DNA of 54,298 nucleotides from Streptomyces sp. CB01580 (GTDB lineage: Bacteria > Actinomycetota > Actinomycetes > Streptomycetales > Streptomycetaceae), in contig NZ_LIXJ01000041.1 in the NCBI RefSeq assembly GCF_001905795.1, positions 1 through 54,298 of the forward strand. Direction: 5' to 3'. The position numbers and the translations under genes were made by a program. Under the pieces are notes generated by a model. It was not told the DNA's origin, searched no databases, and was given only the letters and a program-made list of their open reading frames with translations. Below, piece by piece: positions 17,774-27,165 of the stretch (within the stretch, counting starts at the first letter, position 1; each line of letters starts with the position of its first letter).

Positions 17774-17808
17774 CTCTTCTACCAGGGATGTTGCACCGAC
17801 CGGTTGAA
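16595..17808 (-). mobile_element. IS30-family insertion sequence, intact
   Basis: The imperfect inverted repeats are TCAAGGGGTCAGTGCAACA at 16595 and TGTTGCACCGACCGGTTGA ending 17808. The transposase stop codon lies inside the left repeat. The bases AC flank both ends, compatible with the 2-base duplication of IS30 elements. The two flanks belong to different genes (P450 on the left, an IS3 orfA on the right), so it either landed on an existing junction or later recombination joined them. Confidence 0.85.
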
Positions 17809-18145
17809 CTCACCGCCCGCGGCCTTCAGGATCTCGTTCGCCCGCTTCAGCTCGGCGTTCTCCTTCTTCAACGCTTTGAGCTGGGCGGACTCCTCCGTCG
17901 TCGTCCCCGGACGCTGCCCCGCATCGACCTCGTGCTGCTTCACCCAGTTCCGCAGCGTCTCGCGGGAACCAATGCCCAGCTTGTCCGCGACCGCCTGCAA
18001 GGCGGCTGTCTCGTTCGTGTATTCGTCGCGCACCTCGGCGACCATGCGCACCGCGCGACGGCGCAGCCCAAGCGGGTAACGGGAGGGTCGTGCCATGCCT
18101 CAATCCTTACATGAAATCGAGCCTCCACCTGACCCGGGGCGGTTC
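17809..18145 (-). pseudogene. IS3-family OrfA with left end, truncated by IS30
   Basis: The frame starts at ATG 18096 (MARPSRYPLGLRRRAVRMVA). It keeps the HTH (AVADKLGIGSRETLRNWVKQ) and zipper (QLKALKKENAELKRANEILK), then is cut by the IS30 end at 17808. The inverted-repeat-like end TGAACCGCCCCGGGTCAGG lies at about 18145 and abuts the IS1182 transposase gene, which it interrupts. OrfB is absent. Confidence 0.75.
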
Positions 18146-18165
18146 AAGTTCCGATCACCCAGGTT

Positions 18166-19161
18166 GGCCAGGATGCCGGGGAGAGCCTTGGTGTCGTGGA
18201 CGGGGGCCTTGGTGGTGGTGACGTCGGTGATCACGCTGGGTGTGTCCGGGGCGCAGGTCTCGGTGACGTGCGCGAGGAAGCCTTTCCAACGGGTCTCGCC
18301 GCGGCGTGCGTAGCGGGCGCTCACGTCGTAGGGCGAGACGATGGCGAGGGCTGAGGGTGGCAGGCCGGCGTCCTCTGGCTCCCGCCACTTCGGCCGGTCC
18401 TTGGCGTCGAGGCAGTAGTTCTGCACGAAGATCTGTCGCAGGGCCTGGACCTGTTCGCCGTCGCGGAGGGCGGGCAGATAGCGGTGGACGTAGCGCAGGA
18501 GCAGGCGGACATCCTCTCCGGTGTCCTTGATCCGGGTTTTCGGCTTGGAGGGGTTCTTGCCGAGCCGGGCCGCGCGGCCGTAACGCTTGCCCCACTCCTC
18601 GTTCACCAGGCCGACCAGCTCGTGCGGTGCCCGTCGGGCCAGTTCTTCGAGGGCGGCGCGCATGGCCTCGGTGACCAGTTCCAGGCGGGTCAGGTCGCGG
18701 ACCGCGGCCAGGACGTGGGTGGAGTCGGTGCGCTGCCGGCCGCGCTCGCGGACGAGGCCGACGGCCCGGATCTTCTCCAGCGCGAGGTCGAGCAGCCTGT
18801 CGGCCCGGCCTTCCTGGGCCAGGCGTTCGCGGAAGTCGGTAAGAACGCTGTGGTGGAAACCGGGGTCCTCCAGTTCCATGCCCAGGGCGTACTTGAAGTC
18901 GATGCGGTTGCGGACGGACTCGGCGGCCTGCCGGTCGGACATCTCCAGCAGGAACTGCAAGACCGACACCGTGGCCAGTTGGGCAGGCGACAGTCCCGGC
19001 TTGCCATCGCGCGGATACCACTCCTCGAAGTCCTCGTCACTCCACAGACCGTTGAGGTGGTCACGGATGGCCATGGCGGTGGTGCCTTGAGGGTTGCACG
19101 CCCGAGCCACGCGCACCGTCAGTTCGGGAACGACACAGCCGGTACGGGAGCGAACGCACAT
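18166..19161 (-). pseudogene. IS1182-family transposase, 3' end replaced by IS3
   Basis: The frame starts at ATG 19161. About 330 residues of an IS1182 transposase remain: the DUF772 domain (GLSPAQLATVSVLQFLLEMS, ESVRNRIDFKYALGMELEDP), the first catalytic Asp in RQRTDSTHVLAAVRDLTR, and SVITDVTTTKAPVHDTKALP just before the break. The native protein is about 500 residues. Homology ends at LANLG where IS3 sequence begins, so the last catalytic residue is lost. Confidence 0.85.
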
Positions 19162-19576
19162 CTCGGGCCTCCGAAGTCGCGGGCCCCAACCGTGCCACCC
19201 GCACAGGCCACCAGATCCGTCATTCTCGGGGCGCTCACCACGAACGGGTGAACCCTCATCGCCACACCCGCCACCACAGTCACACCAGCATCACCGGGCA
19301 CGAACGTTCCGTTCGCCCAACGGTCACCAGGACCGCAGGAGACACCCAGACCGCCGACCAACCCGCCGAGCTGCCATCTGACCAGTAGAAACGCATCGCG
19401 CACATGACTCGTCCACCGTGATCAGACACGCTGAATTTCAAGATCCCCGACAGCGTCAGGCACTGAGCAACCTTCGCGAGCGCCGGGCGGTTTCACCGGA
19501 TGCCGAGGCAGTGCCTTGCCGACGCGCCGACGTATGGGTGAAAGACGACGTGTCGAGTGCCTGAGTGAGGGTGGAG
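19162..19576. other. IS1182 upstream and intergenic DNA
   Basis: Roughly 400 bases contain no recognised gene. The part near 19162-19200 is probably the IS1182 left end. The rest is promoter-proximal DNA for the gene at 19577, which is preceded by a GGTGGAG ribosome-binding site. Confidence 0.4.
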
Positions 19577-19963
19577 ATGACGAATTTGAACACCGTCGTG
19601 ACGTGGGTGGACGCACGCGAGAGGCTGCCTCGGGACGGTGCACCGGTGGCAGCGGCGATCACGGGCCGGTACCCGGCTGACAGTGCCAATGAGTCCGGTC
19701 GCGTGTTGGGTGAGGAGTTCTGGCTGGTGAGGCCGATGTACTTCACGACTCGGCACTGGAGCGAGGAGGACGGGGCGGAACACTGGGACTGCTTCGTCGA
19801 CTCCGATGGAGTCGTCCGCCTGCCCTACGGCCAGGACAGTGACGAAACCGTGACTCACTGGGCCGAGCTGCCCACCCTGCCAGGCGGGACCACACACCTG
19901 GTTCTTGGAGAAGGCGTGCCGTCGGCTCTCCAGAACGCATGGGGCGCTCCTTCAGCCAGGTGA
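19577..19963 (+). CDS. DUF551-like small protein, C-terminus altered by a junction
   Basis: Start ATG 19577 has GGTGGAG immediately upstream. The 128 residues include VVTWVDARERLPRDGAPVAA near the N-terminus and DSDETVTHWAELPTLPG later. These match the W-x-x-x-x-ERLP and THW-x-x-LP signatures of DUF551, a small domain often found in phage and mobile DNA with no known function. After about residue 115 the sequence enters a Tn3-family transposase remnant on the other strand (near 19938), so the last residues are probably not original. Confidence 0.55.
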   Translation: MTNLNTVVTWVDARERLPRDGAPVAAAITGRYPADSANESGRVLGEEFWLVRPMYFTTRHWSEEDGAEHWDCFVDSDGVVRLPYGQDSDETVTHWAELPTLPGGTTHLVLGEGVPSALQNAWGAPSAR

Positions 19964-20125
19964 TGCCGCGCTTGAACCCGAAGTACTTCGGCGACGGCAC
20001 CGCGCTGATCGTGCGGAGCGGGACGACGAACCGCAGTCCGTCCACCGACGCCAGCAGACCGTCCTCCAGTACCTGACGATCGGCACCTTGGCGTCGGCGG
20101 TGATCAGCGCGGTATTCGCCGCCGC
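19938..20125 (-). pseudogene. Tn3-family transposase scrap
   Basis: Read on the minus strand, NTALITADAKVPIVRYW and, in a neighbouring frame, SVDGLRFVVPLRTISAVPSP and KYFGFKRGITWL match the conserved DGLRFVVPVRT...PKYFG...GITWLN block of large Tn3-family transposases. One frameshift lies between them. Only about 60 of roughly 1000 residues remain, and both ends abut unrelated sequence. Confidence 0.6.
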
Positions 20126-20789
20126 GACACCCACACGCCTAGCTTGACGACCACCGGCGCAGTCTCGCCGTCAACCGCGATCTCCTCAGCGTGACTGCGG
20201 GGTACCGGCCGGTGGGCACCCTCCCGCTCTACCCACTGCGTGAGGGCTGCCAGGCCCCGCTGGAATGCTGCTTGTGCCTTGCTTGGGCCGGGTTCTTCTG
20301 CCGCTGGAGCCATTTGCCGATGTCGTCGCCCTCGAACAGCACGCCCCGCTGGATGTCGGGTAGGGCGCCGTCGGCGTCGACCAGGTCGGCGAGGACGCGG
20401 TAGTGGCGTTGCCAGTCGAGCGGCCAGGGGCAGTTCCAGTCCGGGGCGATCGCCGCGAGCTGCGCTGCGCGTTCCGCTGCTCGCTCCTGGTCCTTGCCCA
20501 GGCCGTTCTTCTGGCCCTTGCGGCGGAGGTTGGCCATGTGCTGCCCCACCAGCACAGGGTCCCCGCCAGCAGGGTCATCCCAGACGGCGTCCTGGCGGGG
20601 TGCGAGGTGCCCGTTGGCCCGGTGGTAGGACCCGAGCGTGGCGAGTTTGTTCTCCCATGCTTCCTCGCCGGGTTCCCAGACCATCCCGGCCTCGTCGAGC
20701 AGCGTCTTGCGGTGGGGGTCGAGTTCACCAGCGCGCAGCGCTCCGCCGCTCCCGCGGGCGGCGACCGCGTGGTTCCGTCCTGCCATCAC
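20126..20789 (-). pseudogene. Helicase-associated-domain protein fragment, frameshifted
   Basis: The minus-strand frame carries helicase-associated (HA) repeats: TLGSYHRANGHLAPRQDAVW, VGQHMANLRRKGQKNGLGKD and VDADGALPDIQRGVLFEGDD. A single-base shift near 20270 moves to another frame that continues the next repeat (SKAQAAFQRGLAALTQWVER, KLGVWVS). Such repeats form the C-terminal tail of large actinobacterial superfamily II helicases found on plasmids and integrative elements. The helicase core is absent upstream and the tail is cut by the Tn3 scrap. Confidence 0.65.
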
Positions 20790-20899
20790 CGTCAGGAGCT
20801 ATCCCGGTTGCCGGGCATCGGCGATCCCGGTGCGCGAGACGCTCAGGGTCACGCTGACGGAACGACGGCGTCTGTTGCCCGGCTGTGCAGCCGCGCCCT

Positions 20900-21441
20900 G
20901 TAGTCCCGGCCGCGCCCGGTCCGGCCCCTGTTTTCGGTTCCTGCAGGCGCCTGTTTTGGTCCCTGCTCAGGCCCGTGAGCCCGCTCAGTCGACCGTGCGG
21001 GAGCGACTCGGGGGTCGGCGGCTGGCCAGTCCCTCTCGTGCGTCGGTGGGGCCGCGCGCGGGCCGGGTCTGGTGCCCGGCTGTTCCTGAAGCGGAGTCGG
21101 AGCGCCAGGGCCGGGGGTGGCGCGTACGGCGGTTTCAGGGCGCCAGGTGCCTGTGTCGTCGGCCCGGACCGACGCCACCCGGAGCGCTCCGGGTGGCCGG
21201 GCAGCTTGATCAATCTGGGGCCCGGATCCGCGACATCACCCGGGCCCGTATCGAGCATGATGTGGTTGGCGGTTACGGCAAGGTTGCTGTCGGCGTTGAT
21301 GGCGGTCTCAACTCCGCCGGACAGGAAGCCTCGTGGCCGGTTCCAGTCGTGCAGTTGCCTCTCGTCGGCGAGGCCGTTGTCCGTGCTGAAGCCGATGGTG
21401 CTCACGGGCTGCCGGAAATTTTCTGCCGTGAGGAGCGCCAA
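20900..21441 (-). CDS. Hypothetical protein divergent from the NACHT-like gene
   Basis: A minus-strand frame from ATG 21441 (MALLTAENFRQPVSTIGFST, DNGLADERQLHDWNRPRGFL, ADSNLAVTANHIMLDTGPGD) has strong GC-rich third positions over about 100 codons, unlike the opposing frames. Beyond residue 110 it turns into low-complexity Arg/Pro sequence, so the end is uncertain and the gene may be truncated. No family was recognised. It is divergent from the NTPase, with about 50 bases between starts. Confidence 0.3.
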
Positions 21442-21491
21442 TCCTTGCCGCTCACCGGTGCGTTGATAGGCGGGTGGGGCAGGATTGGCCC

Positions 21492-23723
21492 ATGCGAAAT
21501 CGGGGTCGTGCCGGGGGGATCCTGGCGGTGATGTCCAGTGTGGTCGTGTGTCTGTTCGGGTTGTGGTGGTCTATGCGTGAAGTCGGCCAGACGGACGATG
21601 CCAACAATATTGCGGGGCTATGGTCTTTCCTGACCGGTCTGGTCAGTGCTGTGGTGGGTGGCTGGGCCTTATGGCTTGCTGTGGTTGCTCTGCGGGGCCA
21701 GCGGACACCGTCGGTGATCGCGGAGGAACTCGCGCAGGCTGTGGTGCGGGCCGAGGGGGTGGAGTACCGGCAGCTTCTGGGGAGCGGAGCCGCTGTTCCG
21801 GACGGCCGAATCGATCTCGCGTTCACCGCGACTGTCACCAATGTGGACGGTGCCCGGCCGCAGGGAACTCTGGAAGAGATCACCGCCTACTACAAGGCTC
21901 TACGGCCGGGACGAATGGTTATCACCGGCACACCCGCGCTCCGGCCGGACGGGCAGGTCAGTGGTGACGCGGGTACGGGTAAAACCGTTCTCGCTCTCGC
22001 TCTTCTCCTGGGTCTGGCCAAAGACCGCACCGCACAGGCGCCCGTGCCGGTGCGTCTGATCGCCGCGTCCTGGCCGGGGAACGAAATTCGCGAGTGGGTC
22101 CGTACCCACCTCACCGACACCTACCGCCTCCCTGCCCGTGAGGCGTCTTCCATCGTTGCCGCCAACCTCGTCCTCCCAGTTATCGACGGACTGGACGAGA
22201 TGGAATCCGATCCGGCTCCCGGCTACACCTCACGCGCCTCCCAGCTCTTGCGTGCCATCGAGCGCTTCGAGCACGGCGACACCCACTGCCCCGTCATCCT
22301 GACCTGCCGCCAGGCCCCCTACCAAGCACTGGTCGACGCGGGGGCCGAGCCCGGCGTTGTCGCCCAGGTGGCCCTGGCGCGGGTTGATGCGGCCCACGCC
22401 GGCCAGTACCTTCGCCAGCGCGTCGGCACCACTGAACGGGGACGGGCCCGCTGGCAGCCCGTCCTCAACGCCCTCACCGCGGTAGCCGCAGCCAGTCCCA
22501 CCAACCCCGCATCACCCGCCGATGTCGTGCTGGCCGGCACACTGGACACACCCTGGCGCCTGACCCTGGCCGCCACCGTCTTCGAAGAACGCACCCCCAA
22601 CGGCCAGTACCGGCGCGACCCCGCAGACCTGCTCGCCCTGGCCGCCAACGGGTACCTCTACGAATACCTCCTCGACCGCTACATCGGAGCCGCGGTAACT
22701 GCGCCCCGCCACGAGGCTGACAACACCGGCGGATCCGCGCCCCGCAACAGACGTAAGCAGCTTGTCGCCGACACCACCTGGCGCCGCCTGGCGGTCCTGG
22801 CCCGCTACCTAGACAGCAACACTGGAACCGGCGGCGAACCTCCGCGCACGGTGGCGGGCCGCACCCTGAGCAGCACCGACCTCATCCTCCACGAACTCTG
22901 GCCTCTTGTCGGCCGGTACCGTGTGCGGTGGACCGAACAGATGCTGGTCATCCTGTCCGTCGCGGGCTCCTTGTACTTGATGGTGGGTCTAAAATATAGC
23001 CTCGGCGACCTATTCCCTATAGCTCTCTTTATGACCTCCGCACTGATATACCGTCGGGCATGGCCAAATCCACAGCGGATCGACTTCCGCCGTCTGCGGA
23101 CCCGGGCCGGATGGGGTGCTGCTGCACTCGGCTCCGCGCTTGGCATCATGCTCGGTTTTCTGATTACTTTCGTGATCCTATATGCAGACAGTTCCGGTAC
23201 CGAGCAATTCGATCCGACCGACCTAGTCGCTACTGCTACCCTCTTCGCAATCCCGTTGGGAGCTGGTTTAGGCTTCGCACTCGGGCTTGTAAGCAAGAAA
23301 CAGACGACTTCCGCGGGTCCGCTCATCTTGGTTCGCAAAGACTTCACCACAGGAGCCACACTCGCGTCCGTAATCGCACTCTTACTATTCCTAAATGCGA
23401 GGTACGGCACACCCGTAGCCAATTTTTTCGCACCGGAAGGAGTTTCGTACACCGCTAGCGATTCGGCTCTAGATGCACTCACTCCCGGGCTTCTCTTAGG
23501 CCTCCTCGCTTTTGTTCTCCCGTTCAAAGGCAGTTCGGTGGCCCTGCGGCATCTTGCGTTCCTTCTGAACACCCGCCGGTCCCTGCCCTGGCGGTTGGGA
23601 CGTTTCCTCAACAGCTGTTATCAGGTAGGCATTTTGCGTGTGGCAGGTACCGCATGGCAGTTCCGCCACCGTGAACTCCAAGACCACCTCGCCACCCGGC
23701 CAACCCCTCCACCCCACCCCTGA
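21492..23723 (+). CDS. NACHT-like P-loop NTPase with membrane segments
   Basis: The product is 743 residues. ATG 21492 is preferred over GTG 21474 because AGGA lies 9 bases upstream. Two N-terminal membrane segments (about residues 8-25 and 40-65) precede a STAND/NACHT-like NTPase: Walker A GDAGTGKT at 158-165, Walker B LPVIDGLDEM near 230, and sensor-like CPVILTCRQAPY near 270. A helical region follows, then a C-terminal bundle of about six membrane helices (480-680) and a final segment VGILRVAGTAWQFRHRELQD, typical of Streptomyces NACHT proteins. Related NACHT proteins are signal-transducing ATPases, some of them anti-phage. That role is only inferred. GC content falls clearly in 22970-23500. 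Confidence 0.7.
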   Translation: MRNRGRAGGILAVMSSVVVCLFGLWWSMREVGQTDDANNIAGLWSFLTGLVSAVVGGWALWLAVVALRGQRTPSVIAEELAQAVVRAEGVEYRQLLGSGAAVPDGRIDLAFTATVTNVDGARPQGTLEEITAYYKALRPGRMVITGTPALRPDGQVSGDAGTGKTVLALALLLGLAKDRTAQAPVPVRLIAASWPGNEIREWVRTHLTDTYRLPAREASSIVAANLVLPVIDGLDEMESDPAPGYTSRASQLLRAIERFEHGDTHCPVILTCRQAPYQALVDAGAEPGVVAQVALARVDAAHAGQYLRQRVGTTERGRARWQPVLNALTAVAAASPTNPASPADVVLAGTLDTPWRLTLAATVFEERTPNGQYRRDPADLLALAANGYLYEYLLDRYIGAAVTAPRHEADNTGGSAPRNRRKQLVADTTWRRLAVLARYLDSNTGTGGEPPRTVAGRTLSSTDLILHELWPLVGRYRVRWTEQMLVILSVAGSLYLMVGLKYSLGDLFPIALFMTSALIYRRAWPNPQRIDFRRLRTRAGWGAAALGSALGIMLGFLITFVILYADSSGTEQFDPTDLVATATLFAIPLGAGLGFALGLVSKKQTTSAGPLILVRKDFTTGATLASVIALLLFLNARYGTPVANFFAPEGVSYTASDSALDALTPGLLLGLLAFVLPFKGSSVALRHLAFLLNTRRSLPWRLGRFLNSCYQVGILRVAGTAWQFRHRELQDHLATRPTPPPHP

Positions 23724-23796
23724 ACTGCCCACATCCCGGGATGTCCTCAAGGGAGGAGAAGGCGTCGACATCACCGGCAAGCGGGGGAGTGTCTAC

Positions 23797-25473
23797 CCTC
23801 GCCGTTTCGGTTGAGATGAGGCCGGAAGCGGGGAGGAAATACGAAAGTGCCTTCTGAGCTGGGACGATGAACCTTGTCGAGGGGTTCTGTCGGTCCAAGC
23901 GGAAGGCACTTTCTGCGTGCAGGGTATCGGTTCTCGTCCCAAGCTCCACGTCTCCACCGACGGTTCGGGGGTCGTCGGGCACGCGGGCGCACGTCTGCTG
24001 GCGGATCTTGCCGATGCCACCGGTCTGACCACCGCCTACTCCACTGCGCTCAGGCCGCTGCGGCCGCGTGGCACCGGGCACGATCCAGGTCGGACCGCCA
24101 CCGATCTCGCGGTGATGCTCGCCGACGGCGGTGAGGCGATAGCGGATCTGGCCGTTCTGCGGGACCAGCGCGAGGTGTTCGGCCCGGTGGCCTCCACGCC
24201 GACGGCTTGGCGGCTGCTGGCCGCCGTCGACGAACGCATACTGGACCGCCTGCGGTCGGCCCGCGCCGCAGCCCGGGAGGTGGCCTGGCTGCAGGCCGCC
24301 GAGACCCGCACCGCGATACCCGCAGTGAAGGCCGGCGGACGCGAACTGCCCGGCCTGGTCCTGGACCTCGACGCCACGCTGGTCACCTGCCACTCCGAGA
24401 AAGACCAGGCCGCACCCACCTACAAAGGCGGCTTCGGGTTCCACCCGTTGCTGTGTTTCCTGGCCAACACCGGCGAGGCGATGTCCGGCCGGCTGCGGCC
24501 CGGCAACTCCGGAGCCAACACCGCCGCCGACCACATCGCGGTGCTGGACGACGCCCTCGCACAGATCCCCGACGCTCACCGGTACGGCACCCAGATCCTG
24601 GTCCGCGCTGACAGCGCCGGATCCGCGAAAGCCTTCCTCACCCACATCCGGACCTTGCGCGAGCACGGGTTGAACCTGCGGTTCTCGGTCGGATACGCCA
24701 TCACCGAGCCAGTCCGTCGCGCAATCCGCTCACTGCCCGAAGCTCTCTGGCATCCCGCCCTGGACGCCGACGGGACCCTGCGTGAGTCCGCCGAGGTCGC
24801 CGAGCTGACCGGCATGGTCGACCTGAACGACTACCCGGCCGGCACCCGCATCATCGTGCGCCGCGAACGCCCGCACCCCGGCGCCCAGCTCTCCTTGTTC
24901 GACAGTGACGAGGGCCTGCGGCACCAGGTCTTCCTCACCGATACCCCGTACTCCGGCGGCGGCTCGGCCCAGTTCCTGGAGGTCCGCCACCGTGGACACG
25001 CCACCGTCGAGGACCACATCCGGTGCGGCAAGACCACCGGCTTCGGACGCTTCCCATCCCGCCTGTTCTCTGTCAACGCCGCCTGGCTCGAGCTCAGCCT
25101 CGCGGCCATCGACCTTCTGGCCTGGACCCGCGTCCTGCTGCTGGACGGCGAGCTGGCTACCGCCGAACCCAAGAAGCTCCGCTACCGGATCCTGCACGTC
25201 GCTGCCCGTCTCACCCGCGGCGGCCGTCGCCTCCACCTGCGGATCTCCGCGACCTGGCCCTGGAGACACGAACTGGCCACGGCATTCCACCGCCTTGCCG
25301 CACTGCCCCGACCAGTTGACTGACCTGCGGCCCCCCGCCCGCCCACGATCCGAAGGACCCGGAGAACCCGACCATTGCGCCGGGACTCCACCATGCCCAG
25401 GCAACAGAATCGCCTCGACCACCCAACAGTTGGTGATCAACGCAGCCGCCTCAGCCCAACCGAAACGGCGAGG
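23797..25473 (+). mobile_element. IS1380-family insertion sequence, apparently intact
   Basis: The terminal inverted repeats are CCTCGCCGTTTCGGTTG at 23797 and the complement ending at 25473, with two mismatches in the next eight bases. The only gene inside is the transposase. The adjacent four bases (CTAC left, TCAG right) do not match, so there is no visible target duplication. Confidence 0.85.
23917..25323 (+). CDS. IS1380-family transposase
   Basis: The protein has 468 residues. It shows the DDE_Tnp_1 core of the family: LVLDLDATLVTCHSEKDQAA with the first Asp, ILVRADSAGSAKAFLTHIRT with the second, and HATVEDHIRCGKTTGFGRFP with the Glu, followed by NAAWLELSLAAIDLLAWTRV. Length is normal with no break. 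The C-terminal region (ISATWPWRHELATAFHRLAA) is typical. Probably functional. The fragment at 50391 comes from a different IS1380 member. Confidence 0.9.
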   Translation: MQGIGSRPKLHVSTDGSGVVGHAGARLLADLADATGLTTAYSTALRPLRPRGTGHDPGRTATDLAVMLADGGEAIADLAVLRDQREVFGPVASTPTAWRLLAAVDERILDRLRSARAAAREVAWLQAAETRTAIPAVKAGGRELPGLVLDLDATLVTCHSEKDQAAPTYKGGFGFHPLLCFLANTGEAMSGRLRPGNSGANTAADHIAVLDDALAQIPDAHRYGTQILVRADSAGSAKAFLTHIRTLREHGLNLRFSVGYAITEPVRRAIRSLPEALWHPALDADGTLRESAEVAELTGMVDLNDYPAGTRIIVRRERPHPGAQLSLFDSDEGLRHQVFLTDTPYSGGGSAQFLEVRHRGHATVEDHIRCGKTTGFGRFPSRLFSVNAAWLELSLAAIDLLAWTRVLLLDGELATAEPKKLRYRILHVAARLTRGGRRLHLRISATWPWRHELATAFHRLAALPRPVD

Positions 25474-25769
25474 TCAGTGCTCGTTGGTATGTGGTGATTC
25501 CCAGCGGGCGTGGGAGCCTTCCCTGCCGGCGATGCCGGCGCGGCCCGGCGCCGCCGGTGCGGTGATCCGGTCGCCGGGGCGGAGGTGCGGTCCTGTCGGT
25601 GCGGAACGGCCGCAGCACAGCACGCGACCGCGTAGAACTCCTCGAGGTCGCCAGACTCCGGAGGCTCCCGCGGAGTTCCGTGCGGGCGTCGTGTCAGTCG
25701 CTGGGCGGCGGGCGGGAGGAGTTCGAATCTCCCGGCGGGCCGTCGCTCCCGCCGTTGCCGCTCGTCCCG
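25474..25769. other. Unassigned sequence right of IS1380
   Basis: About 300 bases contain no gene that could be supported. A tRNA T-arm-like stretch (GGAGTTCGAATCTCC near 25718) is present, but no acceptor, D or anticodon arms could be folded around it. Confidence 0.35.
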
Positions 25770-26673
25770 CTGATCACTACACACAGAACTGCGAAGATGG
25801 CGGCTCCCGCGGCGGCCTTCCGGCCCTGGCCGACTGCAGACGCTCCGGGCGCCCCGCCCGCTTCACCCCGGTGCAGGTCGCCGAGGCCAAGGCCCTGGCC
25901 TGCCAGTTACCAGCCGAGACCGGCGCCCCGCTGTCGCGCTGGTCGTGTCCCGAACTGGCCGCTGAACTCACGGCGCGCGGCGTCACCGGCCCGGTCTCGG
26001 CATCGACCGTGGGCCGCTGGTTGCGCCAGGAAATGATCAAGCCCTGGCAGCACCAGTCCTGGATTTTCATCCGCGACCCGGACTTCCGCGCCAAGGCCCA
26101 GCGCGTCCTGGACCTGTACGCCCGCACCTTCGAGGATGTTCCGCTGGGCGCGGACGAGTACGTCGTCAGCGCCGACGAGAAGACCTCCATCCAGGCCCGG
26201 TGCCGCTGCCACCCCACGCTGGCCCCCGGAGCAGCCCGCGCCATGCGGGTGAACCACACCTACGGGCGCGGCGGCGCGCTTGCCTACCTGGCTGCCTACG
26301 ACGTCCACCACGCGAAGGTGTTCGGCCACACCGAGGCACGCACCGGCATCGACCCGTTCATGGCCCTTGTCACCCAGGTCATGACCCAGGAGCCCTATGC
26401 CAGCGCGAAACGGGTGTTCTGGATCGTCGACAATGGCTCCTCCCACCGCGGCAAGAAGGCCGCCGACCGGCTGGCCGTGGCATTCCCCACCGTAGTCCTG
26501 GTGCACACCCCGGTCCACGCCTCCTGGCTGAACCAGGTGGAGATCTACTTCTCTGTGGTGCAGCGCAAGGTCGTCTCGCCCAACGACTTCACCAACCTGA
26601 CCCAGGTCAGGGACCGGCTTCGAGGCTTCGAAGACCGCTACAACGCCACAGCACAGCCGTTCCAGTGGAGATT
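25770..26673 (+). pseudogene. IS630-family transposase, truncated at both ends
   Basis: This is a different IS630 lineage from the one at 718. The frame contains FTPVQVAEAKALACQLPAET, TARGVTGPVSASTVGRWLRQ (HTH), YVVSADEKTSIQARCRCHPT with the first Asp, VFWIVDNGSSHRGKKAADRL with the second, and HASWLNQVEIYFSVVQRKVV with the Glu. All three catalytic residues are present. The N-terminal 30-40 residues look degraded, and the C-terminus is cut at FQWRF where an IS256 sequence begins. Confidence 0.8.
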
Positions 26674-27138
26674 CAGGAGTCCGTGGAGAAGTCGGCGGTC
26701 ACGCCGGTGCCGCCCGCGTCGGATGTCGCGATGCTCGTGGACCGGGCCCGATCCGAGGGGCTGCAGCTGACCGGCGAGGGCGGCCTGTTGCAGATGCTGA
26801 CCAAGCGGGTGCTGGAGTCCGCCCTGGAGGGCGAGATCACCGATCACCTCGGGTACGAGAAGCACGACACCGAGGGCCGTAACAGCGGCAACAGCAGGAA
26901 CGGAACCCGGGCGAAGACCGTGTTGACCGATGTCGGCCCGGTCGAGGTGAAGGTCCCCCGGGACGTGGCCGGCACGTTCGAGCCGCAGATCGTCAAGAAG
27001 CGGCAGCGGCGCCTGACCGGCGTGGACGAGATGGTGCTGTCGCTGTCCGTGAAGGGGCTCACGCACGGGGAGATCTCCGCGCACCTGGCCGAGGTGTACG
27101 GCGCGGAGATCTCCAAACAGACCATCTCGACGACCTGA
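26674..27138 (+). pseudogene. IS256-family transposase, N-terminal third
   Basis: The frame reads MLVDRARSEGLQLTGEGGLL, ESALEGEITDHLGYEKHDTE, NSRNGTRAKTVLTDVGPVEV, RKKRQRRL-like positions and HGEISAHLAEVYGAEISKQT. This is the conserved N-terminal portion of IS256 transposases, which are about 400 residues. It stops at KQTISTT just before the catalytic core; a phosphatase gene follows on the other strand. Confidence 0.8.
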
Positions 27139-27165
27139 CAGTGAGCGCCGTGGCGGCCGCCTCCG

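Noticed and set aside
25690..25765. tRNA-like T-arm (GGAGTTCGAATCTCC)
   Set aside because: No acceptor stem, D arm or anticodon arm could be paired around it within tRNA length, so it was not called a tRNA or attachment site.
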